DNA of 64,000 nucleotides, from the NCBI GenBank assembly GCA_963678675.1, contig OY783194.1, positions 22,546,278 through 22,610,277 on the forward strand, written 5' to 3'. This DNA is from Xiphydria camelus (taxonomy: Eukaryota; Arthropoda; Insecta; Hymenoptera; Xiphydriidae). This document shows, in pieces, positions 11,788 through 21,570 of this stretch (position 1 is the first letter of the stretch; each line of letters starts with the position of its first letter). Both the position numbers and the translations under genes were made by a program. Below the pieces are notes generated by a model, which was given only the letters and a program-made list of their open reading frames with translations, did not search any database and was not told the origin of the DNA.

Positions 11788-12206
11788 GGGACTCTACTCG
11801 ACCGTCAAAATAGAATCAGATGGATCCAGTTGACTAAACTACTATACTAAACTACTCTACTAAATTTTACTGTCCGCACGCACTAAATTACTAAATTACT
11901 CGCTACTCGACTAAATTACTAGCCGTGTCTGAACTAGGCATAAAATCTTACTCTACTAATTTTTACTGTCCGCACACACTAAATTACTAAATTACTCGCT
12001 ACTCGACTAAATTACTAGCCGTGTCTGAACTAGCCTTTAATCATTAAAATTCAAGCCGGGGACCGCCCACTAAAACGCCGGGTGTGTGACGTCACAGCGC
12101 TGTAAATACTGGCGGCAGTGTTGGTTGCAAGCAGCTGCACGCCATAACGCGCCGTTGATCGCCTTCAATAACGACTGGTTCTACACTCGTTTTTTATTTT
12201 AACACT

Positions 12207-12368
12207 ATGGAAGGGTCATCTGGTACTTACAAATGGTGTATTGTGCCAAAGTGCAAGAGCACGAGTATTGTGAACCCCGAAAAAGTATTCATAAATGTTC
12301 CCAAGGACGAAAAAACCCGGAAAGTGTGGATAAAAATAATAACTGAGTGGCTTACTCTACACAAATAA
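12207..12368 (+). CDS. THAP-domain exon, composite element copy 2
   Basis: Starts at ATG 12207; 53 codons to TAA 12368. Shows CIVPKC, FINVPKDEKTRKVW and a further tryptophan, fitting the first half of a C2CH THAP zinc finger (C-x4-C, central W). The closing C-x2-H is not in this reading. A downstream open stretch (12413-12535) with LTPRISTEVKCELF may be a second exon after CTGCAG. THAP fingers bind transposon ends in P-like transposases. Confidence 0.55.
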   Translation: MEGSSGTYKWCIVPKCKSTSIVNPEKVFINVPKDEKTRKVWIKIITEWLTLHK

Positions 12369-12617
12369 AAACAAAGCTCGTTTTATGCAAATCATTCACT
12401 TTACCTTGCAGCTTTAACGCCCCGTATTTCAACTGAGGTGAAATGTGAGTTATTTGCAAAAAAAGGGTGTGCGTGGTCGCCACGCGCGGTAGAAGTGAAA
12501 CTTCAACGTTATATTGAAGGAATGGGAAAGTCGTAGGGTAAACAGATGATTAAAATCTATGCAGTTATGAGTTACAAATATATCTTTATTCACTAACTTT
12601 GATATCTTCACTCAAAT

Positions 12618-12983
12618 CTAAAACTGAAATGATAGGTCTATGATAGCTAAAGTTCGAGATTGAAGTCTATCTACATATCTACAAAATACGGCATCAATTG
12701 TTATTCCAGATCGTGTCGTTGGTATTCTTTTATCGTTATTTAGCTTCAAGTTGAATGTATGTTGTAGAAAGTCGATCAGTGGTTGTGCTTCTGGTGTAGC
12801 TAAGTTAGCGTTAAAATCACCGCTCAATATCATCGGCATTTCACCCCAATTTTTGTTTAATAAGGCTGCACCCCCCCCCCCCCCCTCAGAAGTATATGCC
12901 AGTAATATTTCGTAAGAATAAACCGAAAAATACTCTTGGCGCTCGAGCGACGCCGCTAGGGCGCCCGGGCTGTAGGCATCCAC
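12618..12983 (-). pseudogene. Endonuclease/exonuclease/phosphatase fragment, Helentron-like
   Basis: The minus-strand frame shows MILSGDFNANL, then TTRSGITIDAVFCRYVDRLQ. GDFN is the EEP-nuclease metal/phosphate motif, and the TTxxGxxIDAVFxRY tail resembles the endonuclease C-terminus of Helentrons (Helitron2 rolling-circle transposons). The N-terminal two-thirds are missing, and a 15-base C run at 12871-12885 interrupts the upstream part (glycine run). Inactive relic. Confidence 0.5.
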
Positions 12984-13059
12984 TGGAGCGGCGCCGCTCG
13001 CTTACCGCAAAGCTATTGTTATCGCAATTACTGCCATGGAACAGGCTCGGTCGGCGTTA

Positions 13060-15006
13060 GGGGCCGTTCATAAATTACGTAAGACGTTTTTGAGGCTAAT
13101 TTAGCCCTCCCCCCCCCCCCCTATTGTAAGATATCATAAGAATCCATTTACTCCCCCTACCCCTTGATAAGAAATTTTCGTAAGAAATAACCGTATTTAT
13201 AAAATAAAAGACCGTTTAATCAAAAAATATCCTTTATTGCCATCTTACTACTAATAATCTTATTATTAATAATCATCTGAATTGATAATAATCTGTATTA
13301 ATAATAATTATCTGCATTAATATTAATTTTATTAATTCATCACATTGTTGACCAGAATCAGTTCAGTAAAACCTAAGATGTTGAACAAAATAGATAAATA
13401 ATTAAACTTTTAACTATTATTTACCCACGGACTGACTAACCAATCTGACATTAAGTGAATCACTGGGAAGATTGATTCATTTTTTTGCTCTTCAGGTTCT
13501 TCTAATTTTTCGATATCAATATCTTCATTGTCGTACCACTCTACATCATGAATATTATTACAGTATGATGTGAGGCACAGACTCTGTTTAGCTCGACGAC
13601 GTATTAATTTAATCGGTTGAACTTTCTCAGTGCGAGCACACTGATACTTATGGACTGACTGACGATGGATTTTAACATTTTTATTCGATGCAAAGTACAA
13701 TCCACACGTTGGACATGTGCGTGCAATCAATTGCGCTTGGACTGTAGGGCAATAAAAGTCGTATGGTGTTGAAATGAAGTCTGGACGACTAGGAATGTCA
13801 ATGTTTAGAGATAATTGTACAAATAAGGGACAAAAATTAGCATTCGCTTGATCTTTAAGAAGTGGGATGTCTAAAGCTTGTGCTTGTCGAAGAGGATAAG
13901 GTGGTGGAATAAACCCATCTTGTAAAATGATTCGCAAACTACTTCTTAATTTTCCACAACATTCAGAATCTGTGCATTTACTAATTTGCAATAAATACTG
14001 AGATTCTCTTACATGTCTACAGTACCAATCGGGAGACCATTCCGCTGGGCTTACATCAATATTGTCACTCCCGGGATTTATATATTCAGCAACAACTGGT
14101 TTATCATCAATAATTAATTTACTCCATATTTGCGCTAAAATATCACCGGCCATTTTGAAGTTTTGAAGTTCAAGTTCTTCATTAACTGTACGTCGCTGAT
14201 CATCAAGATGATTCCCAAAAGAATCATACGGTAAAACGAGTCCAGATAATTGATGACTTAATGGAGCCATTCGACGCTCAACTCGATTGAAACAACTTCG
14301 TCCCGGAGCGTTAGTGACAATAAATATAGCATCAAGATCAAATTTTTGAAAATGGGAAACGGCATGAGAGATAACTTGAGGAAAACGTGGATTTTCATCG
14401 GGTCCTCCATCAACAGTCATGGCTATAACTGGCTTCATACAATAAATTATCGTCAGTTTTGGCTAAAGATTGGAATTCTTTCAACTCCATAAGACGTTCT
14501 AAGTCGATGCTATGAGTGCGCGCAGATGATGACGAATGTTTTCCTGATCTTATTGCAATGTATGTAGGCCCACTGTATGTTACTGCTTCAGGTCTGCCCA
14601 TTCCTTCAGGAGTAATTTCAATGCCAGCATATACTGAAAAGGTATTAATTTATGTTTTTCTGCTACAATCCAGTCGTGATCTGGCAGTCGCACTCGATAT
14701 TCCATATGCATCAGAAAGGGTGCTTGTTTTTCTACAGCAGTTTTACCAATTGGTATACGCGCTTTGTCGTCCTGTGATAAAAAAAAACCTGAGCAGGTCC
14801 AAGCATTGAGGCGAGAGACGCAGAAGTGCAGATGGCGCTATCTGATAGCTCCAATTCTTAGCGCGAAAGTACTAAAATTTTCAATTTAAAATCTTACGTA
14901 AGATCAGATTCTCTACTCCCCTGCCTATAGTAAGAATTTATAATATTGAGTCTACAGCCCCCCCCCCCCCTCCCCTAAATGCCTTACGTAATTTATGAAC
15001 GGCCCC
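13060..15006 (-). mobile_element. DNA transposon with GGGGCCGTTCATAAATTACG ends
   Basis: Perfect terminal inverted repeats of about 24 bp (starting GGGGCCGTTCATAAATTACG). A C-rich block lies just inside each end (13107-13120 and 14957-14970). It carries a broken transposase gene on the minus strand. Nested inside the composite element at 9835. Superfamily not assigned. Confidence 0.7.
13410..14805 (-). pseudogene. DDE-type transposase-like gene with frameshifts
   Basis: The longest frame (14438-13410, 342 codons) has VDGGPDENPRF, then FNRVERRMAPLSHQL, then a C2H2-like finger CPTCGLYFASNKNVKIH. Upstream frames, shifted relative to it, read LSQDDKARIPIGKTA and LPDHDWIVAEKHKLIP (about 14640-14790) and MGRPEAVTYSGPTYIA (14410-14601). 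Acidic residues in DDKA, VDGGPD and RVER are candidate catalytic D, D, E; that assignment is inference. At least two frameshifts make this copy non-functional. I remember similar domains from animal transposon proteins but cannot name the superfamily. Confidence 0.55.
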
Positions 15007-16031
15007 ATAGTAGAGAAAGAGCGCGAAGCATGAGACAGAGCGTGGCTGAAGAGTAGGGGGGGGGGGGGGGGTCCAGGAGAAATAACGCTTGCCAGAGAGA
15101 GAGCGTGGGTAAGGAGTGTGAGGCATCGATATTCCCTTTCTTCTCTGTCCGTCTTCTGAGGCTGTTCCCTTCCATTTCACGTTTTCGTTAACAGCCGCAT
15201 TCGCCAAGAGAGGAACTTACTCCACCGAGCGTAAAGAAGTTTCACTTCAAAAAAAAACTGGGCTACCATTATCGAGTTTATTTTGGGTAGATTGTCTGGT
15301 TGCCCCTTAACAAATTCAGCCTTCAATCTTTTACAATAACAATACTTATAAATAACACTAGCACACCAAGGAGACAAGACAAACACGAGTATATATATGC
15401 GTATGGAGAGCGATCTCGACTCCTCGGAGCTAAACAAACGAATGTCTCTACGCTGCCACGTCGTCGATGCATCGTCTATGCATCGGCCAGTCGCAACCGA
15501 GACATAGCAACAATAAATATATGGTCCCTAGGCCCCTGCAGACGCCAGCCGCCCTGCGTGATAACGTTAAAGCTAGGAACGCACGGAGAGCTATACTATA
15601 ATATATATTATAGCTTCCTGGTGAAATATCGCTCAAGCCAGCGTTATAGGGCATGTAAAAATATATCGCTCGGATATAGCTATATATTATAGTTCGGTAT
15701 ATTTTATTTCATTCATTATAATGTCGAGCGATATTTTTGTAATAATCCGTCGAGCCGTCGCTCCGTCATGACTCGGGCGCCTACACAGCGAAACGACCAT
15801 AAAAGACGCGAAGCAGACTCGTGACGACACGTGCAATCGTTTTGCCCCCTACCACCTCTCTCCATGTCGGCGGCTTGCTTAATTTATTGCGTCTTGTAAT
15901 ATGAGACTCCGTCGCACCGTTCCGATCGCCGAAAGCCAGCTCTTCTAAGAACGAAACACATCGAACGACGTCTCCTCTTCAGACTTTTCGTCAGTCTGTA
16001 CTTGAACTCTCTAACTAAAGGTCCAGTTATA
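15007..16031. other. Composite element backbone between insertions
   Basis: Includes a 16-base G run at 15055-15070. A diverged AT stretch follows, with a TATAATATATATTATA palindrome near 15600. From 15774 on, it matches copy 1 at 3990-4350. ORFs here overlap repeats and are not conserved in copy 1. No gene supported. Confidence 0.5.
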
Positions 16032-16034
16032 TAA

Positions 16035-16795
16035 AGGGGCCCATACACTGTCCAGCAAGTTTGCGCAACGCAGCGTTTGCGCAAACTTGCTGGACAGTGT
16101 ATGGCGATTTTTGATGCGTTGCGCAAATGTTTGACCAAATTCAAAAGTGTTTGAAATCTTTTGCGCAACGGGCTCCCCGGCGCCCCGGGTGGGGTGGGGA
16201 CGGGGTCCTCGAACTTTTTCCTCATTTTCAATAGACTCGCGGGAATACCCTTTGCCTTCCCTACGAGCACCCTTTGTTTACCATCCAGGGTCGACCTATC
16301 ATAAATTAAGCTAACGAGAAGTGTGTCGACCTATCATAAATGAAGCCATCAGGAAGCGCGTCGCCCTATCGAAACGCGCATCCGTCCTATCACAAATTAC
16401 TACATCGAGACGCGCATACGTTCGTCTCTTGACCGCACCACGGAACTTCAACGCATCTGCGTGTCTTCCCGAAGTCTTTCGCACGCCTCTGTTCCCTTCC
16501 TACGTCTTACCAGCGATCTATCTCTACGAGTATCCAGTTCACCCTCTATCCTTTTTCCTCTATCCTCCTATCCAGGTTCACTTGTGATAATGACGACTAT
16601 TCAGAATAGGGAGTTTTGGAGGGATGATGCAGCAACGCTGCGTTGCGCAAACTTGTTTGACAGTGTATGGATGATGCAGTTGTGCAACGCAGCGTTGCGC
16701 AAACTTGTTTGACAGTGTATGGATGATGCAGTTGTGCAACGCAGCGTTGCGCAAACCTGTGTTGCGCAAACATGTTTGACAGTGTATGGGCCCCT
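16035..16795. mobile_element. 761-bp Harbinger-like hairpin MITE
   Basis: Ends AGGGGCCCATACACTGTC and its complement, flanked by TAA duplicates (16032-16034 and 16796-16798). The empty site is visible in copy 1 at 4340-4360. The left end is itself a hairpin. The right 150 bp are three tandem units of about 58 bp with TTGCGCAAACTTG. TAA duplication fits PIF/Harbinger. Confidence 0.75.
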
Positions 16796-17139
16796 TAAGT
16801 ATAAATAAGAAACAGGGACTAGCATGGATCGAACCACGATGAAGTTCGGGAAGCTGCCAGCCGCGAGAAGCCGTACTAACTAAACGCACGTGGCGATATT
16901 TCCAGCGCTGTGACGTCAGACCAATCACAGAGCGTTCGCGCTACGCGTCATATATTTAAAGGGACAAGCCGATTTTAGAAACCTCAACAGTTCGTTAACG
17001 AATTAATATTTTGAAAAATGGTTTGGGGGGCGTGTACCTTACACATATACGCATCTATTCTGAGCAAAACCATTCCATTTAATAATTGAGCGCAAGACCC
17101 CTATTGGCGACTGAGCGGCGGCAATGCTTTTTCATACTG

Positions 17140-17434
17140 TTAACACGTTAGATGCCGCTCTAATTTAGGTACATTTTGCCCCATCCCAACTTCAAGTTAA
17201 TAATTCTAACAATAACAAAATATAAAAAAATCGTCAAAATTCCAAACCACGTGCACGTTTACGTCGTAAGTACCTTCACGCAAGTGCTTGCCTACACATA
17301 CACATATAACTGCAGTGTCGAGTCAACTAGTTGACAAGAAAGCCTGAATGGAATAGAATGCTTATAAGCGACGGTGGAACCCGCGTAATTCATCCGCTGA
17401 CGCTTATAAGCGACAGCGGCATCCAACTGGTTAA
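17140..17434. mobile_element. TTAA element with CACGTTAGATGCCGC end
   Basis: Starts TTAACACGTTAGATGCCGC and ends GCGGCATCCAACTGGTTAA. Contains two copies of GCTTATAAGCGACRG. piggyBac-type ends; non-coding. Confidence 0.6.
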
Positions 17435-17741
17435 AGATTATTTATAAATTTGCTATACATTTTTTATACAAAGGTATTATAAAATTGCAAGACAAACGTA
17501 ATAACTTAATTTTTTGTAATTTTCAAAGGAATTTTACAGTTAATTTTTTCTGACTTCATATTATAAATAACAAGAGATACCGATAATGATATATAGAATG
17601 TTTCTGATAATTCTAATCTTCCCATTGTTGTGTAAGCCACTTGGTCTCCTCGATACGTGTACAAAAAGTAGGCGCTTTCGACGGCCAAATATTTGGAAAT
17701 ACTTCTCTCGAGTGGCGCAACTGTTATGCCTCTGCCACACT

Positions 17742-17870
17742 ATGCTCCTCGCGCTGCTCATCGCGCTACTCCTCGCGCTGCCGCAATGTTGCCCTCTCTG
17801 CATGCGCCTCTGCTACACTACTCCTCGTGCTGCTCATCGCGCTACTCCTCGCGCTCAACTGCGTCCGCCT
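17742..17870 (+). repeat. Two-unit minisatellite, CTCGCGCTGCTCATCGCG
   Basis: Direct duplication of about 75 bp built on CTCCTCGCGCTGCTCATCGC. It opens leucine- and alanine-rich ORFs in several frames, which are a consequence of the repeat. Not treated as a gene. Confidence 0.6.
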
Positions 17871-18082
17871 CGCCGTTCTCGCGAATATGTAGCCAGCCAC
17901 TCGCGCTCATATTGCTGGCCCTTTGACTCGCGCCCAGAAAACCGACAAAACCGGGAGCGGTGGGCATGACGAGGAGCACGACGAGCGGCAGGACAAGTAA
18001 TGTTGCCACACTACGTCTCTGCCTCCTTTCCTCGCTACTTCCCTCACCATTCGACGAGTGTGTGGCAGGGGTATTACGCTTT

Positions 18083-18262
18083 GCTATTTTGGGATGTCAT
18101 GTATCAACGTTTTTCTATAAAATGCCGACTGGACATCACGATCGAGCCGTATACGTTACTGTGAACTCGATACACTGCTCTGTCGATAAACAGAAAATAA
18201 TTATATTCACTTCGTGTTACGATCCGATTAAAGAATTATTTACGCTCGACCGTCGGGGGTAG
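18083..18262 (+). CDS. Unrecognised ORF upstream of gene X
   Basis: Frame includes GHHDRAVYVTVNSIHCSVDK and KELFTLDRRG before a TAG. Composition looks protein-like and it precedes gene X on the same strand. It could be an upstream exon of gene X, but no duplicate at 58 kb supports that. The 750 bp after it are AT-rich and empty. Confidence 0.25.
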   Translation, partial: AILGCHVSTFFYKMPTGHHDRAVYVTVNSIHCSVDKQKIIIFTSCYDPIKELFTLDRRG

Positions 18263-19206
18263 TATATCAACGAGATTTGGTTCAACCGTGATGTTTGCCC
18301 TGATGGTAGAAATGTTAAAAAATATTGATTTTTCTTTCACACACAAAAACTTCTGAAAAATTCTAATAAACATTGATACATTTCTGTAACAATCTGTAAA
18401 ATTCTGCGATTTTTTTTTAAATTCTGAATAAATTAATATATCTGTATTTTTTCAGAAATTATACATTTTCAAAAAGGGACCGAAATTCAGTCGATCAGAC
18501 ATTTTTCAGAATTTTGTTAGATATTTGCCTGAGTATCAGTTTCTTAGAAAAGTTTTTATGATTGAAAGAAAATGGATATTTGTGGAAATTTCGCTGACAA
18601 ACTGATAGGTACTTCCCTAAAAGTGTTCGAAAATATTCCAATTTACAGAGTCAGAAAAAGTAAGTTTTTCAAAAATTTGTTAGACAATTTTTTTCATCTG
18701 GATGTGAAGGCGATTTAGTGTAGGTATGTATTTGCTAGAAAGAGAAGAATGACCGCGGCGCAATGAATACGCGGCGTTTGCTTCATACAATTAAGATCAA
18801 CGTAGGTACTCGCACAAAGAATTTTTTGTATGACTGTGGTTTAAACGGATGATTAGTTTTTAGTTTGCCCATACAACCAAAAGAAATAGCTATGTCGCAC
18901 GCGCATCCATCTCTAATCTCTCAAGTAGGTGTTTATCGGCGTGGTACTTTTACGGATACCGTTAAATAACGCGTTCCTCATTAAATTCGTACGATATCGT
19001 TATGCGATTTTATCGCGAGTGGAATGAAAAGTGAACATTCCGATGCAATCGCGCCAAAGAGATCAATTGCTCTTTGTATATTCCATAGAGATTATTTATT
19101 TCGTTACGTTACATCTCGATCGCACGAAATGCGTTCTACAAATTTTAGAATAAGACAAAAGTCGGGAAGAAAACTACATTCTCCATATTTCGTGATTCTT
19201 TTTTAG

Positions 19207-20364
19207 AGCAACCGCTCAGAGGAAAGACATTCCAATCGAACTCTATCGCTTTTACGGCCGAGCAAAGACGAAACTGTTCGCGAAACCAAATTCAACTAGG
19301 ATAAAAGGGGGATGGGAGTTTGAACGCGATTACCTCGAAGCGCATGACGGAGATACGTGAAAAATCAAAACAAAATTTTTTTCAGTAAGGATACAGGCGA
19401 ACATTTTTCGTTTGAACTTTTTTCCGATATCTCCGTTCTTTTTCAATATAATCGACCCCTCGAAAAGGCACTCACGACCGAGACACTTATCCCGCTTCTA
19501 TCCTAGTTGAATTACACGACGGCGGACTCGAGTTTTCTTCTAGAAAATATACCGCGAATGATAATCGCGGTTTCTCACTGCCTTTAAATACGACTCGATC
19601 GAGAGACGACGACGAAATATCGAAAGATAACGCAGCACCGAGCGACGGAACAATTCTTCCGTTACATACGGAGCTAAATGATGAATTAGCTATAGGGCTC
19701 TAGCGTACTTCCACAAACGTAGCTTTTGTTTGTGTTACACGTGTACATATAGAGAATGTACATCCAAGTTTCGCCAAGAAACCCAGCTTGGTGGCGCTGC
19801 TTGTATTTACCTTTTGATAACGATTTTCCACGGAAAGAATTTATTTGAATGCTTTGAAATCCACATTCTATTATAATTGAGGCCATGTTGATTAAATCTC
19901 ATAGGTAAAACACTTCAATTATTATCCAAAATAACGTGTAAACAGCGCTTATACCACGGGCATCTGCTTAATGCTTGGTGCGTGCCACAGATGGCACTCT
20001 ATCTGTTTTGTGCAGTTACCCAATCGCCCTATACTTTTCTTAGCTATGTACATATCAGGGATATGCATATATTCGCCATGGTGCGAAACGCGCTGTCGCT
20101 TAGTGTTTAATTTTTCAATGCGAATCTGTATTGACGAGATATCACTATAGGGCGACTAGACCGGAGCGTGTGGCGCATTTTAAACGATAATTGTGTGTAA
20201 GACATCTACTCTGAGACTTTTTATACTTGTGCATTTTTGTGGGTACACGGCGCTGCTCGGTAGCGTAGCTTGTTTTTTATGCTATCCTTTCCCTCGTTTC
20301 TATCTTTTTTATTTATGTGTGACGTGACCCGACAGTGTGTAATCTGTCGATTAATCAATAAACG
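19207..20364 (+). pseudogene. Gene X, 3' exons, unit B copy
   Basis: Exon 19207-19356 follows a pyrimidine-AG acceptor and ends at a GTGAAA donor; it reads RKDIPIELYRFYGRAKTK and GWEFERDYLEA. The next exon from 19386 reads DTGEHFSFELFSDIS, then hits TAG at 19505. The duplicate at 58989-59362 keeps one extra base there and stays open through VELRGGELEFSSRK. A 335-bp insertion cuts the tail at 19696. AATAAA at 20357 is a likely poly(A) signal. The protein is not recognised; it looks like a duplicated host gene with one frameshift in this copy. Confidence 0.5.
19696..20031. mobile_element. Insertion in gene X tail, GGGC/GCCC ends, TA flanks
   Basis: Absent from the duplicate at 59297, where the sequence runs straight through. 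Short inverted ends (GGGC and GCCC) between TA dinucleotides suggest a Tc1/mariner-type non-autonomous element. No coding content. Confidence 0.5.
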
Positions 20365-20599
20365 AGAATCTCGCCAATGCGTAACGTAATTATTTCTCAT
20401 TTAGTTTGCATATTTATATTTGTTTTAGTTTCTCCTAAATGTCTACTTACATTCTTCTTTTCCCATATTAGTTTTATCCTCCTTGCTTACACCGTCCGCA
20501 CTTATCCTTAAAACTCGAATTTAAATACCAAACGGTATTTAAACTCTTATTCTCAGCGAGCGATTGGTTTAAATTTTATTTAAAAGTTGAGCTTGAATT

Positions 20600-21133
20600 A
20601 GGTTGGCTGGGCAAAACTGAAGCAGATGGCGCCACCGAGCCAAACACCCGCGGGCAAATTAAAACGGTTATAATATATTATTAATGCTGCACTGTTACAG
20701 ATTTGACTGTATCTGATGTGACTGGTAAAAAAATTATGAAAGTAAAACAGTTAAAGGAATTCAGCGGATCTCCAACTGAGGCGGCAGGTCCTCTTCGCGC
20801 GGGAGAAGGACCTGTTTCCGTCGTCTGGTGGTGGCGAAACCGTTGCTCGTCGTGGGTCGGCCGCTGTCGCTGGTGGGAAGTAGTACTAGTGGGAAGCGGC
20901 TGCGGAGGCTCTACAGCCACCATTTTATATTAAATTTTTTATTTCAATTCACTTCACTACATACAGATTCATAAATTAAGGTTATATTTTCGTTTTTGAC
21001 TCCTGCAACGCCTACTATACTTTATAAAGTAAGCATTGACTCCTGCCATATTGATATATTTCAAATCAGACGGTAAATAAGGGTGTTTAACTCGGTGGCG
21101 CCTAAGTTTACTACCTCGACCACCAGCCAACCT
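20600..21133 (-). mobile_element. AGGTTGGCTGG element, cargo variant 1
   Basis: Ends AGGTTGGCTGG and CCAGCCAACCT, flanked by AATT on both sides. The empty site is at 59786-59796. Shares about 100 bp at each end with 38809-39664. The minus-strand ORF 20923-20681 starts MVAVEPPQPLPTSTTS and is Pro/Gln/His-rich, in place of the THAP exon of the other copy. Confidence 0.65.
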
Positions 21134-21239
21134 AATTGTGAAGCTGTGTAGATTCTCACTGGTTGGTATTTTTATGAACCAATCAGAATCTCCTCCCGGT
21201 GTCACGAATGCAGTCGCTGCTGTATTTCGCGTTCAACGA

Positions 21240-21570
21240 AACGAGACACAGTTTTGTAAATTCGCCATAACGCTATACGGTACGTAATACACATCTTGTA
21301 AACTAGATGACGCCAGTAGCAAAGACAGAAATCTGAGGATGGGACTTCCCTTTCTATCGATATCGCATTATAGGAGCTGGTGGGGGAACTGGTTAACCGA
21401 AATTTGATCCTGATCGGCAGTTCATTGCAGTTTTTGCGACGCGTGCGAGTGGTTGTTATAGTTCGTTACATTTCGTTATATTTCGTTGAGATCTGAAGCG
21501 TTCTTCGAATATAAGAAAGCGTGTCCTGTTATATCGGTAATTAGTTTCAGTGAGAGTTAACGTATTAATC
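21240..21570 (+). promoter_or_regulatory. Conserved 5' flank of SMYD-B
   Basis: Nearly colinear with 40965-41453 upstream of SMYD-C, apart from one hairpin insertion there. Contains GGTTAACCGAAATTTGATCC and repeated TTCGTTAYATTTCG motifs. It probably holds the promoter and 5' UTR; no TATA box is evident and the start site is unknown. Confidence 0.45.

Larger units (their letters stand above)
9925..12036. mobile_element. Nested element with AGCCTAGTTCAGACACGG ends
   Basis: Flanked by TTA on both sides (9922-9924 and 12037-12039). Left end reads AGCCTAGTTCAGACACGG, right end the complement with one mismatch. TTA/TAA target duplication is the PIF/Harbinger signature, which I use as a tentative class. 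The ends recur inside the giant palindrome at 23518-23567 and 30375-30430. It contains short ORFs at 10093 and 11590 and, on the minus strand, a scrap shared with 3293-3560. Confidence 0.65.
9835..17101 (+). mobile_element. Large composite transposon, copy 2
   Basis: Ends are GGGGTCTTGCGCAATTTTC and TGAGCGCAAGACCCC, matching copy 1 (1068-4669). About twice the length of copy 1 because of nested insertions at 9925-12036, 13060-15006 and 16035-16795. Its own backbone includes the THAP exon at 12207 and a 3' region with TATATTTAAAGGG. The backbone encodes no complete protein that I can see. Confidence 0.7.

Noticed and set aside
15884..16270. 128-codon Arg-rich minus-strand ORF
   Set aside because: Runs across a MITE boundary; only its last third matches copy 1 of the element, so it is a chance fusion.
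17586..17969. Leu-rich ORFs resembling signal peptides
   Set aside because: Produced in three frames by the CTCGCGCTGCTC minisatellite.
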